A stretch of 64,000 nt of DNA. Source: Streptomyces sp. WM6378. Lineage in GTDB: Bacteria > Actinomycetota > Actinomycetes > Streptomycetales > Streptomycetaceae. This document shows positions 36,765-49,110 of the stretch, piece by piece; position 1 is the stretch's first letter, and every line of letters begins with the position of its first letter. A program made the position numbers and the translations under genes. The stretch covers positions 38,817 to 102,816 of the forward strand of contig NZ_LGDD01000166.1 of the NCBI RefSeq assembly GCF_001279695.1. Direction: 5' to 3'. A model generated the notes under the pieces. It was given only the letters and a program-made list of their open reading frames with translations, was not told the DNA's origin and made no database searches.

Positions 36765-36801
36765 TGGCCGTTTGGCCATGATGTGACAGAATCTGGCCAT
36801 G
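36765..36801. promoter_or_regulatory. Direct TGGCCATG repeats spaced 21 bp (AraC-type operator candidate)
   Basis: TGGCC occurs at 36765, and TGGCCATG at 36773 and 36794, the last two exactly 21 bp apart, as in AraC-family direct-repeat sites. The last copy contains the start codon of the regulator gene, which fits autorepression. Confidence 0.5.
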
Positions 36802-37785
36802 GCTGTACGACGGAAAGTCCACCGTGTGGCGGTGCTCGCCCTCGACGGAGTTGTCTCCTTCGAGCTGGGCATCCCCTCGCGGATCTTCGACACCGCCAGG
36901 GGACCCGGCGGCGAAGCCCTCTACGAGGTGACCGTCTGCACCGTCGACGGGCGGCCGGTGCGCACCGAGGCCGGATTCTCCGTGGCCGTCGAGCACGGGC
37001 CCGAGGCGCTCGCCGCGGCCGACACCGTGGTGATCCCGCCCACCCACGACCTCGGCGCGATGGCCGACGGCGGCCCGCTGCCCGAGCCCGTGGCCCACGC
37101 CTTCGAGCGGATCCGGCCCGGCACCCGCATGGTCTCGATCTGCACGGCCTCCTACGTCCTGGCCGCCGCCGGGCTGCTCGACGGGCGGCCCGCCACCACG
37201 CACTGGTGCGACGCCGCCGCCTTCGCGCGCACCTTCCCGCGCATCGAGGTCGACCCGGGCGTCCTGTTCGTCGACGACGGCGACGTGCTGACCTCGGCGG
37301 GCGCCGCCGCCGGCATCGACCTGTGCCTGCACCTCGTACGCCGCGACCACGGCAGCGCGGTCGCCAACCGTGCCGCCCGGCACTGCGTCGTCCCGCCGTA
37401 TCGCGACGGCGGGCAGGCCCAGTACATCGAACGCCCGGTCCCGGAGCCCACGGTGGCCAGCACCGCCGCCACCCGCGAGTGGGCCCTGGAGCGCCTCCAG
37501 GACCCGCTCCCACTGGGCGAGATGGCCGCCCACGCGCGGATGAGCCTGCGCACCTTCACGCGCCGCTTCCGAGAGGAGGCGGGCATGACTCCCGGCAACT
37601 GGCTCACCGCCCAGCGCCTCGAACTGGCCCGCCAGCTCCTGGAGTCCAGTGATCTGCCGGTGGACCTCGTCGCCCACCGGGCCGGCTTCGGCACCGCCAA
37701 CTCGCTGCGCCAGCACATGCGTTCCGTCCTGGGCGTGTCCCCGGTCGCCTACCGGCGCACGTTCCAGGTCGGCGCGCGGACCTGA
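36799..37785 (+). CDS. GlxA-type AraC family transcriptional regulator
   Basis: A 328-residue regulator with an N-terminal DJ-1/PfpI-like domain (VAVLALDGVVSFELGIPSRIF, then SICTASYVLAAAGLL with the nucleophile-elbow Cys) and a C-terminal AraC double HTH (MAAHARMSLRTFTRRFREE and VAHRAGFGTANSLRQHMRSVLG). GlxA-type proteins bind a ligand through the first domain and regulate nearby or global targets. ATG at 36799. It is divergent from the oxidoreductase with repeats in the gap. Confidence 0.92.
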   Translation: MAVRRKVHRVAVLALDGVVSFELGIPSRIFDTARGPGGEALYEVTVCTVDGRPVRTEAGFSVAVEHGPEALAAADTVVIPPTHDLGAMADGGPLPEPVAHAFERIRPGTRMVSICTASYVLAAAGLLDGRPATTHWCDAAAFARTFPRIEVDPGVLFVDDGDVLTSAGAAAGIDLCLHLVRRDHGSAVANRAARHCVVPPYRDGGQAQYIERPVPEPTVASTAATREWALERLQDPLPLGEMAAHARMSLRTFTRRFREEAGMTPGNWLTAQRLELARQLLESSDLPVDLVAHRAGFGTANSLRQHMRSVLGVSPVAYRRTFQVGART

Positions 37786-37798
37786 GCCGGGGGCCGTA

Positions 37799-38128
37799 CT
37801 ACTCGGTGGCGGTCTCCACTTCGTAGAAGCACAGGTGGTCCTTGATCTCGGCCACGTCCGGCTTCGGGTCGGGGTAGTACCAGACGAGATCGGGCGCGTC
37901 CGGCAGCGACCAATAGGAGGCTGTTCCCTTGAACGGGCAGTAGGTGTGGGTGTCCGACGGTGTCAAGAGGTCGGTGCGGACGTCCTCGGGCGGAAGGTAG
38001 TAGCGGACGGGGAGGCCGGTCTCGCGCAGCAGCAGCGGACGGCTGCTCTCGGCGAGCACCTGCCCGTCGCGAACGACCCGCACGTGCTCGGTGCCCCGCT
38101 CGATGGTGATGCGATGTCCAGTCGTCAT
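37799..38128 (-). CDS. DUF427 family protein
   Basis: A 109-residue DUF427 protein. Marks are VRVVRDGQVLAES, YYLPPEDVRTDLL, and CPFKGTASYWSL, then VWYYPDP. The family has a small beta fold with no established activity. ATG at 38128. It is convergent with the AraC regulator, whose end is 13 nt away, and divergent from the LOG-like gene. Function unknown. Confidence 0.85.
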   Translation of the reverse strand: MTTGHRITIERGTEHVRVVRDGQVLAESSRPLLLRETGLPVRYYLPPEDVRTDLLTPSDTHTYCPFKGTASYWSLPDAPDLVWYYPDPKPDVAEIKDHLCFYEVETATE

Positions 38129-38189
38129 GAGAGGTGCAGCGTTAGCCGGGCCGCTCTTCTTCCCTGCCGCTCCCTCGTATCGTTTCCGT

Positions 38190-38729
38190 ATGAATATTTG
38201 CGTCTTCCTCTCCGCGGCCGACCTCGACGAGCGCTACACACGCCCCGCCCAGGAGTTCGCCGAGCTCCTGGGCAAGGGCGGGCACACCCTGGTGTGGGGC
38301 GGCTCCGAGAGCGGGCTCATGAAGGTCGTCGCCGACGGGGTGCAGCACGCGGGCGGCAAGCTCGTCGGGGTCTCCGTCGACTTCCTCGCGGCCAAGGCCC
38401 GCAAGAACGCCGACGAGATGGTCATCGCCAAGGACCTCGCCGAGCGCAAGGCGCTGCTGCTCGCCAAGTCGGACGCCGTCGTGATCATGGTGGGCGGCAC
38501 CGGAACCCTGGACGAGGCCACCGAGATCCTGGAGCTGAAGAAGCACGGGAAGACCACCAAGCCGGTCGTCCTGCTGAACACCGCGGGCTTCTACGACGGC
38601 CTCAAGGAGCAGTTCCGCCGCATGGAGGACGAGGGCTTCCTGCCCGTTCCCCTCACCGAGCTGGTCTTCTTCGCCGAGGACGGCGTCGCGGCGCTCGCCT
38701 ACCTCGAAGAGTCCCTCGGCATCCAGTAG
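38190..38729 (+). CDS. LOG family (lysine-decarboxylase-like) nucleotide-binding protein
   Basis: A 179-residue Rossmann-like protein of the LOG/TIGR00730 family. Active LOG enzymes hydrolyse nucleoside 5'-monophosphates (cytokinin activation). The glycine-rich motif reads MVGGTGTLDEATE, close to the canonical PGGxGTxxE but with Val in place of Pro. WGGSESGLMKVVADGV (about residues 37-52) is the first phosphate loop. ATG at 38190 has no visible ribosome-binding site, so it may be leaderless. Enzymatic activity is plausible but not certain. Confidence 0.83.
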   Translation: MNICVFLSAADLDERYTRPAQEFAELLGKGGHTLVWGGSESGLMKVVADGVQHAGGKLVGVSVDFLAAKARKNADEMVIAKDLAERKALLLAKSDAVVIMVGGTGTLDEATEILELKKHGKTTKPVVLLNTAGFYDGLKEQFRRMEDEGFLPVPLTELVFFAEDGVAALAYLEESLGIQ

Positions 38730-38757
38730 GACGGGGACCAGTGGGAGCATGGCGGGT

Positions 38758-39447
38758 ATGGCTACTCATCTGATCACCGGGGCCGGTTCCGGCATCGGCG
38801 CGGCCGTCGCGCGCCGGCTGCACGAGCGCGGCGACGAGCTCATCCTGCTCGCGCGCGACGCCGGACGCGCCAAGGAGCTCGCCGCCCGCTACCCGGGCGC
38901 CCGCACCCTCGTCGGCGACCTCGCCGACCCCGACCGCCTCTCCTGGGCCTTCGACAAGCAGCCGATGCCGGACCACCTCGACTCGCTGCTGCACATCGCG
39001 GGCATCGTCGACCTCGGCCCGGTCGGCGAGCTGCGCCCCAAGACCTGGCACCAGCAGCTCAACGTCAACCTGATCGCCCCCGCCGAGATCACCCGCCACC
39101 TGCTGCCCCAACTCCGCGCCTCGCGCGGCCACGTGGTGTTCGTGAACTCCGGCGCCGGCCTCAACGCGCATGCCGAATGGGGCGCGTACGCCGCCTCCAA
39201 GCACGGCCTCAAGGCGCTCGCCGACTCGCTGCGCCACGAGGAGCACGCCAACGGCGTCCGCGTGACCTCGGTCTACCCGGGCCGCACCGCGAGCCCCATG
39301 CAGGCCAAGGTGCACTCGCAGGAGGGCAAGGAGTACGACCCGGCGAAGTTCATCGACCCCGAGTCGGTGGCCACCACCATCGTGATGGCCATCGACCTGC
39401 CGGCCGACGCCGAGGTCAACGACCTCACCGTGCGCCCCGGCAAGTAG
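38758..39447 (+). CDS. Short-chain dehydrogenase/reductase
   Basis: A 229-residue classical SDR with cofactor loop TGAGSGIG near residue 7 and the catalytic YAASK (YxxxK) near 142-146, preceded by VNSGAG with the catalytic Ser region. The acidic cofactor-specificity position is replaced by Arg in LARD, consistent with NADP. ATG at 38758 is chosen because GGGAG is 9 nt upstream; the in-frame ATG at 38749 is too close. Substrate cannot be read from the sequence. It is followed after 40 nt by the MetE-like gene. Confidence 0.9.
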   Translation: MATHLITGAGSGIGAAVARRLHERGDELILLARDAGRAKELAARYPGARTLVGDLADPDRLSWAFDKQPMPDHLDSLLHIAGIVDLGPVGELRPKTWHQQLNVNLIAPAEITRHLLPQLRASRGHVVFVNSGAGLNAHAEWGAYAASKHGLKALADSLRHEEHANGVRVTSVYPGRTASPMQAKVHSQEGKEYDPAKFIDPESVATTIVMAIDLPADAEVNDLTVRPGK

Positions 39448-39487
39448 CCGGGACCGGGCGCCGCGCCCCGTTGCGTACGCTTCCGGG

Positions 39488-42740
<3,253 letters not shown>

Positions 42741-43015
42741 GACGCAAAGGAGGGTAGTAACAGGGGGCCTGGAGGCTGCGCGGAGTCACCCGTTCGGCGC
42801 ATAGCAGACCGATGCGGGTGGCTGGGTCGCATTCGGGCAAGAGCTGTAGACCGCTGCCCGACAGAGCCTTCTGCGGCCTACTGTTGAGATGTGCGCCTGT
42901 CGTGCACGGCTGATGGCCCCTGCTCGTGGAGCGGTTGGGGTTCAACACCAGTCGTGGTGGCATGACATCGGGGCCATCGCGTGCACGGGCACTGCCGGCT
43001 GTGAGAGGGACGGGA

Positions 43016-45136
43016 ATGAAACCGACCGAGAGCACCGCCCCGGCCGTGAGGCTGCGCGGGTTCACGGGATTTTCGTCCAGACTGACGGCCGTTGTCACAG
43101 GCCTCGCGGGCGTGGTCCTCGCCACCGGCTTCTACCGGGCCGTCCAGCAGGGCGACGCCCTGTTCCCGAGCGGGACGACGGGCTGGTCGCTCGCCGTCCT
43201 CACCGGCATCATCGTGGGCCATCTCGTCGCGCTCGGCCGCGAGCGCTGGTGGGGCGGCACCGGCTCGGGAGCCGCCCTCACCATCGCCGTGCTGCTCCTG
43301 TACGGGTGGCTGCCGGCCGCGCTGGTCAGCCTGGCCGTGGTGGTCCTGGTCGGCGCCGCGCGGCGCAACCGCTGGCGCCAGGGCGTGCTGCACGGCGCCG
43401 TGGACATCCTCGGCATAGGAGCCGCGGGCCTGGTCCTGTCCGCCTTCGGCGTCGTCCCGGGCGTGGCCCACCCGTGGTGGCCCACCCAGTGGAGCATCGC
43501 CACCGCCCCCGAAATCGTGCTCGCGGCCGGTGCGTATCTGCTGATCACCAGGATGCTGCTCTGGTACGCGCTCGCGCCCCGCGGCGGCGGGCTGCCAACC
43601 GTCGCCCGCACGGCCCTGCTCAGGCAGGGTCTGGTGGCGGTCGCGCTGCTCGGGATCGCCCCGCTGATCTGCGTCGTCGCCATGTCGGTGCCCGTGCTGC
43701 TCCCGCTGTTCGCGGTGCCGCTCGTCGCCCTCGACTCGACGCTCTGGATCGCCCGGGCCCGCGCCGAGGAGCAACTGCGCGACCCGCTCACCGGCCTCCC
43801 CAACCGCCAGTGGCTCCTGGAACGCACCTGGTCGGCCCTGGAAGAGGCGGAGAACGCCGGCACCCGCTCCGCGCTCGTATTGATCGACCTCGACCGCTTC
43901 CGGTCGGTGAACGACACCCTCGGACACCTCGCCGGAGACCGTCTCCTCCTCCAGATAGCCGAACGGCTCAAGACCGCTCTGCCGCGCGGCGCCGAGGCGG
44001 CCAGGCTGGGCGGCGACGAGTTCGCCGTGCTACTGCCCGTCTGCGACTCCGCGACCAGCGCCATGCGGACAGCCCGCGGTCTGGTCGCCGAGCTGTCCTC
44101 GCCGCTCGACCTGGACGGGCTGACCCTCGTCCTGGAGGCCAGCGCGGGCGTCGCACTCTTCCCCGACCACGCGCTGGACGCCGAGGGGCTGCTGCGCCGG
44201 GCCGACGTCGCCATGTACCAGGCCAAGCGGGACCGCACGGGCGTGGAGGTCTACGAGTCCAAGCGGGACTCCAACACCCCGGACCGGCTCGGCCTGTTGG
44301 GCGATCTGCGACGCGCGCTCGACGCCGGGGACGTGGAGCTGCACTACCAGCCGAAGGTCCAGTTCGACGGCCAGGTGGCGGGGCTTGAGGCGCTGGTGCG
44401 CTGGGTGCACCCGGAGCGCGGGCGGGTCCCTCCGGACGAGTTCATCGCGATCGCCGAGTCCAGCGGGCTGATGCCGCACCTCACCGAGTACGTCCTGGAG
44501 ACCGCGCTCGCCCAGGTGGCGCGGTGGCGGGCCCAGGGCCTCAAGGTCCCGGTCGCCGTCAACGTGTCCCCGCGCGACGTGCACACGCCCGGCTTCGCGG
44601 GGGCCGTCGCCGCCCGCCTCGCCCGGCACGGCGTCCCGGCCGGCGCGCTCCAGCTGGAAATAACGGAACACGTCCTCCTGGAGGACCCGCAGCGGGCCGC
44701 CGACACCCTGGCCGGGCTGACCGGCCACGGAGTGAAGATGTCCCTCGACGACTTCGGTACGGGGTACTCCTCGCTGGTGCACCTGCGGCGGCTGCCGGTC
44801 AGCGAGTTGAAGATCGACCGGTCGTTCGTGGCCCGGCTCGCCATCGACAACGAGGACGCGGAGATCGTCCGCTGCACCGTCGATCTCGCCCACTCGCTGG
44901 GCCTGTTGGTGGTCGCGGAGGGCGTCGAGGACGACGAGACGTGGGAGCGGCTGCGGGACCTGGGGTGCGACGCGGTGCAGGGGTGGCTGGTGGCCGCCGC
45001 GATGCCGCCCGCCGAGGCGACGGCCTGGCTGCTGGCCCGGGGCGACTCCGGGTGGCATCGGCCCGCCGAGATCGCGGCGGCTGCCGCGGCGCGGGCGGAG
45101 GCGGAGGCCCAGGGTTCCGGGCAGCCCGTCCAGTGA
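43016..45136 (+). CDS. Membrane GGDEF-EAL c-di-GMP turnover protein
   Basis: A 706-residue dual diguanylate cyclase/phosphodiesterase. Residues 20-250 hold about eight membrane segments with no known sensor domain. GGDEF is intact at residues 332-336. The inhibitory I-site upstream reads RGAE instead of RxxD. EAL is at 458-460, and the other phosphodiesterase residues appear present in NVSP, ITE, DDFGTGYSS, LKIDRSF, AEGVE and QGW. Both activities are therefore possible. ATG at 43016 has AGAGGG upstream. c-di-GMP controls Streptomyces development through BldD, so a developmental role is a reasonable inference. Confidence 0.93.
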   Translation: MKPTESTAPAVRLRGFTGFSSRLTAVVTGLAGVVLATGFYRAVQQGDALFPSGTTGWSLAVLTGIIVGHLVALGRERWWGGTGSGAALTIAVLLLYGWLPAALVSLAVVVLVGAARRNRWRQGVLHGAVDILGIGAAGLVLSAFGVVPGVAHPWWPTQWSIATAPEIVLAAGAYLLITRMLLWYALAPRGGGLPTVARTALLRQGLVAVALLGIAPLICVVAMSVPVLLPLFAVPLVALDSTLWIARARAEEQLRDPLTGLPNRQWLLERTWSALEEAENAGTRSALVLIDLDRFRSVNDTLGHLAGDRLLLQIAERLKTALPRGAEAARLGGDEFAVLLPVCDSATSAMRTARGLVAELSSPLDLDGLTLVLEASAGVALFPDHALDAEGLLRRADVAMYQAKRDRTGVEVYESKRDSNTPDRLGLLGDLRRALDAGDVELHYQPKVQFDGQVAGLEALVRWVHPERGRVPPDEFIAIAESSGLMPHLTEYVLETALAQVARWRAQGLKVPVAVNVSPRDVHTPGFAGAVAARLARHGVPAGALQLEITEHVLLEDPQRAADTLAGLTGHGVKMSLDDFGTGYSSLVHLRRLPVSELKIDRSFVARLAIDNEDAEIVRCTVDLAHSLGLLVVAEGVEDDETWERLRDLGCDAVQGWLVAAAMPPAEATAWLLARGDSGWHRPAEIAAAAAARAEAEAQGSGQPVQ

Positions 45137-45152
45137 CCCGGGCCCCCGTCCT

Positions 45153-45325
45153 GGGGCTCCGCCCCAGACCCCGTTCGCGCCTGAAGGGCGCTCGTCCTCA
45201 AACTCCCCCAAGGCCTCAAGGGCCAAGGGGGACCCCATGACGGGCTGAAGTGCCCCGCTGCGGGCCAGCACCAGCCCTGCCAGGGGCGCGGGGAACTGCG
45301 CGACCAGCCACGCACGGTCTGCGGG
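45153..45325. repeat. Dispersed intergenic repeat, copy A
   Basis: About 170 bp closely similar to 52789-52960. It contains the hairpin GGGGCTCCGCCCC, the arm pair CCCCCAAGGCC/GGCCAAGGGGG, and AGGGGCGCGGGGAACTGCGC. That last motif is repeated at 45341-45362. It lies between the GGDEF-EAL gene and the convergent phospholipase gene, and its hairpins may terminate both. Confidence 0.8.
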
Positions 45326-45392
45326 TGAAGGCGGGTCTTAAGGGGCGCGAGGAACTGCGCAATCAGTGGGTCCCCGCGCCCCCGGGCTGCGC

Positions 45393-47333
45393 CTACGCCC
45401 CGTGGGCCGTTCCCGCGTACCGCTGTACAAACCGCGTCCCGCTCGCCGCCGTCACCGTGACGTCGTAACTGCCGTCCCGCAACGGCCAGTTGACCGAGGA
45501 GTGGCCCCTCGCGGGGACCCACACCGTGCGGCTGGCGCGGTCGTCGGTGATGGTGAACGACACCTCGCTCGTGCCCTCGTTGCGGAGGCGGAGGGCCAGG
45601 GTCCGGTCGCTCAGCACGGCGGTCGCCGAGGGGAGCGGGGCCGGGGCGTCGTGGTGGGTGAGCGTGCCCGAGAAGCGGCGGACGAAGCCGTCGGCGCCGT
45701 GGACCGTGAAGTCGTAGCGTCCGTCGGTCTCCGAGGTCTCCCAGACGTATGTTTTCGACGCGGCCGGGGCGACCGTGAACGGCGTGCCCGTGAAGGGCTT
45801 CACCGCGTTCGGCAGCACCGTGAAGTGGAAGGCGGCCTTCCCGTGGTTGGCCAGGGTGCAGGTGACCCGGCCGGTCGTGCGGTTCACCGCGACATCGGCC
45901 CAGGGGCGGTACGGCAGGGGGCGGTGCGGACGGGTGCCCGGCTCCTGGGTGGGCATCGACTGGGCCCCGTTCGGGGGCAGTTTGACGGCGGGCAGTGCGT
46001 TGGCCGCGTCCGCCTTGGCCATCAGGGCGACCGTGTCGGGGAGCTTGGGGATCGAGTAGTCGGGCCGCGTGAAGTCGAAGCAGGTCGTCAGGTCGCCGCA
46101 CACCGCGCGGCGCCAGTCCGAGATGTTCGGCTCGCGCACCCCGGTCACCAGCTCCAGGAAGCGGAGCACCGAAGTGTGGTCGAATACTTGGGAGTTGACG
46201 TATCCGCCGCGTGACCACGGGGAGATCGCCCACAGGGGGACGCGATTGCCCAGGCCGATCGGGCGGCCCGCCGCGAACTCGTCCGGAGTGCCCGGCTCGG
46301 GGAACGGCGGCAGCACATGGTCGAAGTAGCCGTCGTTCTCGTCGTACATGACCAGGAAGACGGTGTGCTTCCACACCTCCGGGTTCGAGAAGAGCGACTG
46401 GAGGGCCTGGTCGACCCAGTGCGCGCCGTAGTCGGGGCCCGCCGAGGGGTGCTCGCTGAACAGGTACGGCGCCACCAGCCAGGACACCGTGGGCAGCGTC
46501 CCGTCCTTGCAGTCCTTGTCGAAGGCCGCCGGGTCGAACTTGGTCATCGCGTTGACGTAACGCGGGTCGCTGGTGGGGAAGTTGTGGAACTGCTTGAAGT
46601 ACGACAGCGCGTTGTCGTCGTAGTCGCCGTACCGGTCGTCCTTCGACGGGTTGTGGTAGACCCGCCAGCTGATCTTGGCCGCCTCCAGGCGCTCGGCGTA
46701 CGTCGTCCAGTCCGCGACCGGGTTGTCGGTGACCGGGGTGTTGTCCGTCCAGGGCCCGGTCGTGCCGTCCTTGCCCGGGCCGCAGGTGCCCGACCACAGG
46801 TAGAGCCGGTTGGGGTCGGTGGGGCCCGCCTGGGAGCAGAAGTAGCCGTCGCAGAGGGTGAACGCGTCGGCGAGGGCGTACTGGTAGGGGATGTCCTCGC
46901 GGGTGAAGTAGCCCATGGTGCGCTCGCCCTTGGCGGCCACCCACTTGTTCATCGCGCCGCCGTTGATCGCGGTGTGGCCGGTGCCCCAGTCGTGCGGGAG
47001 GCCGCCCGCGTTCTGGGCGTTGTACTTCGTCGTGTCCATCCGGAACGGCAGCGTGAAACCGTCCGAACGGCCCGCGTCGGGCTGGCGGAATACGGAGTCG
47101 CCGCTCGGGAAGGTCAGCGCCTGGCGGTCGTCGAAGCCCCGGACGCCGCTGAGGGCGCCGAAGTAGTGGTCGAAGCTGCGGTTCTCCTGCATCAGGACGA
47201 CGACGTGCTTGACGTCCTCGATGCTGCCCTTGGGGCGCGGGGAGGCGGTCGCGGGTTCGGGCAGGCCGACGGCGGCAGCGGCGGCGGTCGCGGCGGACGC
47301 GCCCACGAAGGCGCGGCGGCTGAGCGGAGTCAT
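45393..47333 (-). CDS. Tat-secreted phospholipase C (phosphocholine-preferring type), first copy
   Basis: A 646-residue phosphoesterase of the PlcC/AcpA type. The signal SRRAFVGASAAT is a twin-arginine signal. The catalytic domain (about residues 40-460) starts with HVVVLMQENRSFDHYFG, and MYDENDGYFDH contributes further metal ligands. Two C-terminal DUF756-like beta repeats fill residues 500-646. ATG at 47333 is used with AAGGA upstream. Expected to release phosphate from extracellular phospholipids. It lies downstream of the EEP-like gene on the same strand. Its paralogue is at 53141. Confidence 0.92.
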   Translation of the reverse strand: MTPLSRRAFVGASAATAAAAAVGLPEPATASPRPKGSIEDVKHVVVLMQENRSFDHYFGALSGVRGFDDRQALTFPSGDSVFRQPDAGRSDGFTLPFRMDTTKYNAQNAGGLPHDWGTGHTAINGGAMNKWVAAKGERTMGYFTREDIPYQYALADAFTLCDGYFCSQAGPTDPNRLYLWSGTCGPGKDGTTGPWTDNTPVTDNPVADWTTYAERLEAAKISWRVYHNPSKDDRYGDYDDNALSYFKQFHNFPTSDPRYVNAMTKFDPAAFDKDCKDGTLPTVSWLVAPYLFSEHPSAGPDYGAHWVDQALQSLFSNPEVWKHTVFLVMYDENDGYFDHVLPPFPEPGTPDEFAAGRPIGLGNRVPLWAISPWSRGGYVNSQVFDHTSVLRFLELVTGVREPNISDWRRAVCGDLTTCFDFTRPDYSIPKLPDTVALMAKADAANALPAVKLPPNGAQSMPTQEPGTRPHRPLPYRPWADVAVNRTTGRVTCTLANHGKAAFHFTVLPNAVKPFTGTPFTVAPAASKTYVWETSETDGRYDFTVHGADGFVRRFSGTLTHHDAPAPLPSATAVLSDRTLALRLRNEGTSEVSFTITDDRASRTVWVPARGHSSVNWPLRDGSYDVTVTAASGTRFVQRYAGTAHGA

Positions 47334-47459
47334 GACGGAGGAATCCTTCGGGTCAGGATCGGCTGCGGGACGAGGCGCGGGCCGGGCGGGCGGCGAAGGG
47401 ACGTGCCGCGGGCCCGGCGAAAGGGTGGCTCGGCGGAAGTCGGCTCGGCGGAAGGCCGC

Positions 47460-48851
47460 TCAGCGGACGGTGAACGTGACGGCCGGCGCCGCGTGGTCCG
47501 ACGGCCAGCCGTTCCCTGCGGTGTCCGGGACCGGCTTCGGCCACCCCGTGACCAGCGCGTACGCGGCCTCGACGTGCAGCGGCCCGGCGTACTGGAGCTG
47601 GTCGATGCGGTCCTGCGGCTCTCCGGGGCGCACCGGCGACCAGGTCGTGCCGGGCTCGCGCGACGGGTTCGGGTGCGCCTCGCGGAAGGCGTCGCGCAGC
47701 CCGGCCGCGCCGAGGGCGACCGTCACCGGCCAGCGCACCTTGGTGGCCCGGTCCAGGTGCGAGGGCGAGGCGAGCCCTGCCGCAAGGACGACCGGCGTGT
47801 TCCGCGCGGCCAGGTCGCCCTTCATCGCGGTGAGCAGCGCGGTCGTCTGCCGGTACCGGACGCCGGCGAGCTCGGCCGCCTCGACCTCGGCGGGGGTGCG
47901 CCCGTCCCGTACCGCATAGGGCCCGTACGCGGCCTCGTCCAGCTGGGCCGTCCACAGCCGCAGCCGCCGCCCGCCCGGGAGTTGGAGGGTCGCCGCTGCC
48001 GCTCCGGCCAGGGGCGAGGCCACCTCCGTGAGCGGGAAGCGGCTGACGATGCCGAGCCCGGCCGGGGTGTCATAGGCATGCCATCCCAGTGCGTCGGCCA
48101 GAGGCTTGGCCGAGGCGCCGCCCGTCTCCTGGAGCGCGAGCACGTCGAGGCCCTGGCCGAGGACGAGCCGCAGCAGCTTCTGAGGTACGTCGTCGACGTG
48201 CGCGCCGGCGTCCCAGAGGTTCAGCGAGGCGATGGTCAGACGCGGCCGGGCCCCGGCGGCGCGCACCGGCACCTGGACGGTGACGACGTCGTTCCCGCCC
48301 GCACTGTCCTTGACCGCGACCGTGATCCGCCCCGGGTGCGCGCCCGGCCGTGCGGGCGCCGTCCCGGTCACCGCGCCGTCGGCGCCGACGCCCAGCCAGG
48401 AGTCGCCGGACAGCCGCCGGAACGACGGGGCCCCGGCGGGGTTGCCCGGCGGTCGCACCCACAGCGGGCCGAGCGGGATCGACACGGGTGAACCGGCCGC
48501 GTACTCCCCGGTCGTGAAGGAGTCGACGACGGCGTGCGGCGGCACCACCGGCGGCCGCGCGGTGATCGTGATCGGCGGGGTCTGCGCGAGGATCCCGTAG
48601 CCGTCCTTGGCCAGGAGGTAGGCGGTGTACACGCCTTCGCCGAGGCCCGAGGCGTCGAGCGTGAGGTCGCCGGAGGCGGCCGCGACGTACGACCAGACCA
48701 GCGAGGAACCGGTGCCGGGCTTGCGGTCGCCGTCGTAGATGCCGATCCAGTTCTTGGGATCGGGGGCGTCGGTGGTCCAGTGGAAGGAGAGCCGGTCGCC
48801 CTCGCGGGGGCTTGCCGGCGCGACGAGCCGGACGGTACTGACGGGGGACAC
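47460..48851 (-). CDS. Endonuclease/exonuclease/phosphatase-fold protein with degraded active site
   Basis: A 463-residue protein. An N-terminal Ig/SKICH-like domain (WIGIYDGDRKPGTGSSLVW) and a cadherin-like second domain precede a C-terminal EEP domain (about residues 225-463). The EEP strands IASLNLWD, LALQET and the terminal WPSDHAA are normal. The central GDFN motif is replaced by AAGLASPSHLD, losing the catalytic Asp and Asn, and the usual RIDFVYH reads RIDQLQY. Hydrolase activity is therefore doubtful. The start GTG at 48851 is the only reasonable start and gives no signal peptide. It lies upstream of the phospholipase, 126 nt apart, probably co-transcribed. Confidence 0.8.
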   Translation of the reverse strand: MSPVSTVRLVAPASPREGDRLSFHWTTDAPDPKNWIGIYDGDRKPGTGSSLVWSYVAAASGDLTLDASGLGEGVYTAYLLAKDGYGILAQTPPITITARPPVVPPHAVVDSFTTGEYAAGSPVSIPLGPLWVRPPGNPAGAPSFRRLSGDSWLGVGADGAVTGTAPARPGAHPGRITVAVKDSAGGNDVVTVQVPVRAAGARPRLTIASLNLWDAGAHVDDVPQKLLRLVLGQGLDVLALQETGGASAKPLADALGWHAYDTPAGLGIVSRFPLTEVASPLAGAAAATLQLPGGRRLRLWTAQLDEAAYGPYAVRDGRTPAEVEAAELAGVRYRQTTALLTAMKGDLAARNTPVVLAAGLASPSHLDRATKVRWPVTVALGAAGLRDAFREAHPNPSREPGTTWSPVRPGEPQDRIDQLQYAGPLHVEAAYALVTGWPKPVPDTAGNGWPSDHAAPAVTFTVR

Positions 48852-49110
48852 GGAGGCCTGGTCCTCTCGATGGACGACGTGGTGAGGCGAGTTGGCTGGA
48901 CAACTTCGCCAAGTCAGCCAGTCGTCCGCACACGCGATGTGAACGGAGCATGACCAAATGTGGGAGATCCTCGGACGGGCCGGGAAGAGCCCGGCGACGC
49001 GGGCCGGGGGCGGTGACCGAGGGTGAGCGGGTAATCCGTTTCGTGGTGAGGGTGGTGCGCCCCATAGGATTGGGCCCAAACCACACTCACTCACCCCTGA
49101 GGATCGCTGC

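Noticed and set aside
42741..43015. Search for a promoter, regulatory palindrome or small RNA before the GGDEF-EAL gene
   Set aside because: I could not find a convincing palindrome or -35/-10 pair, so nothing is claimed.
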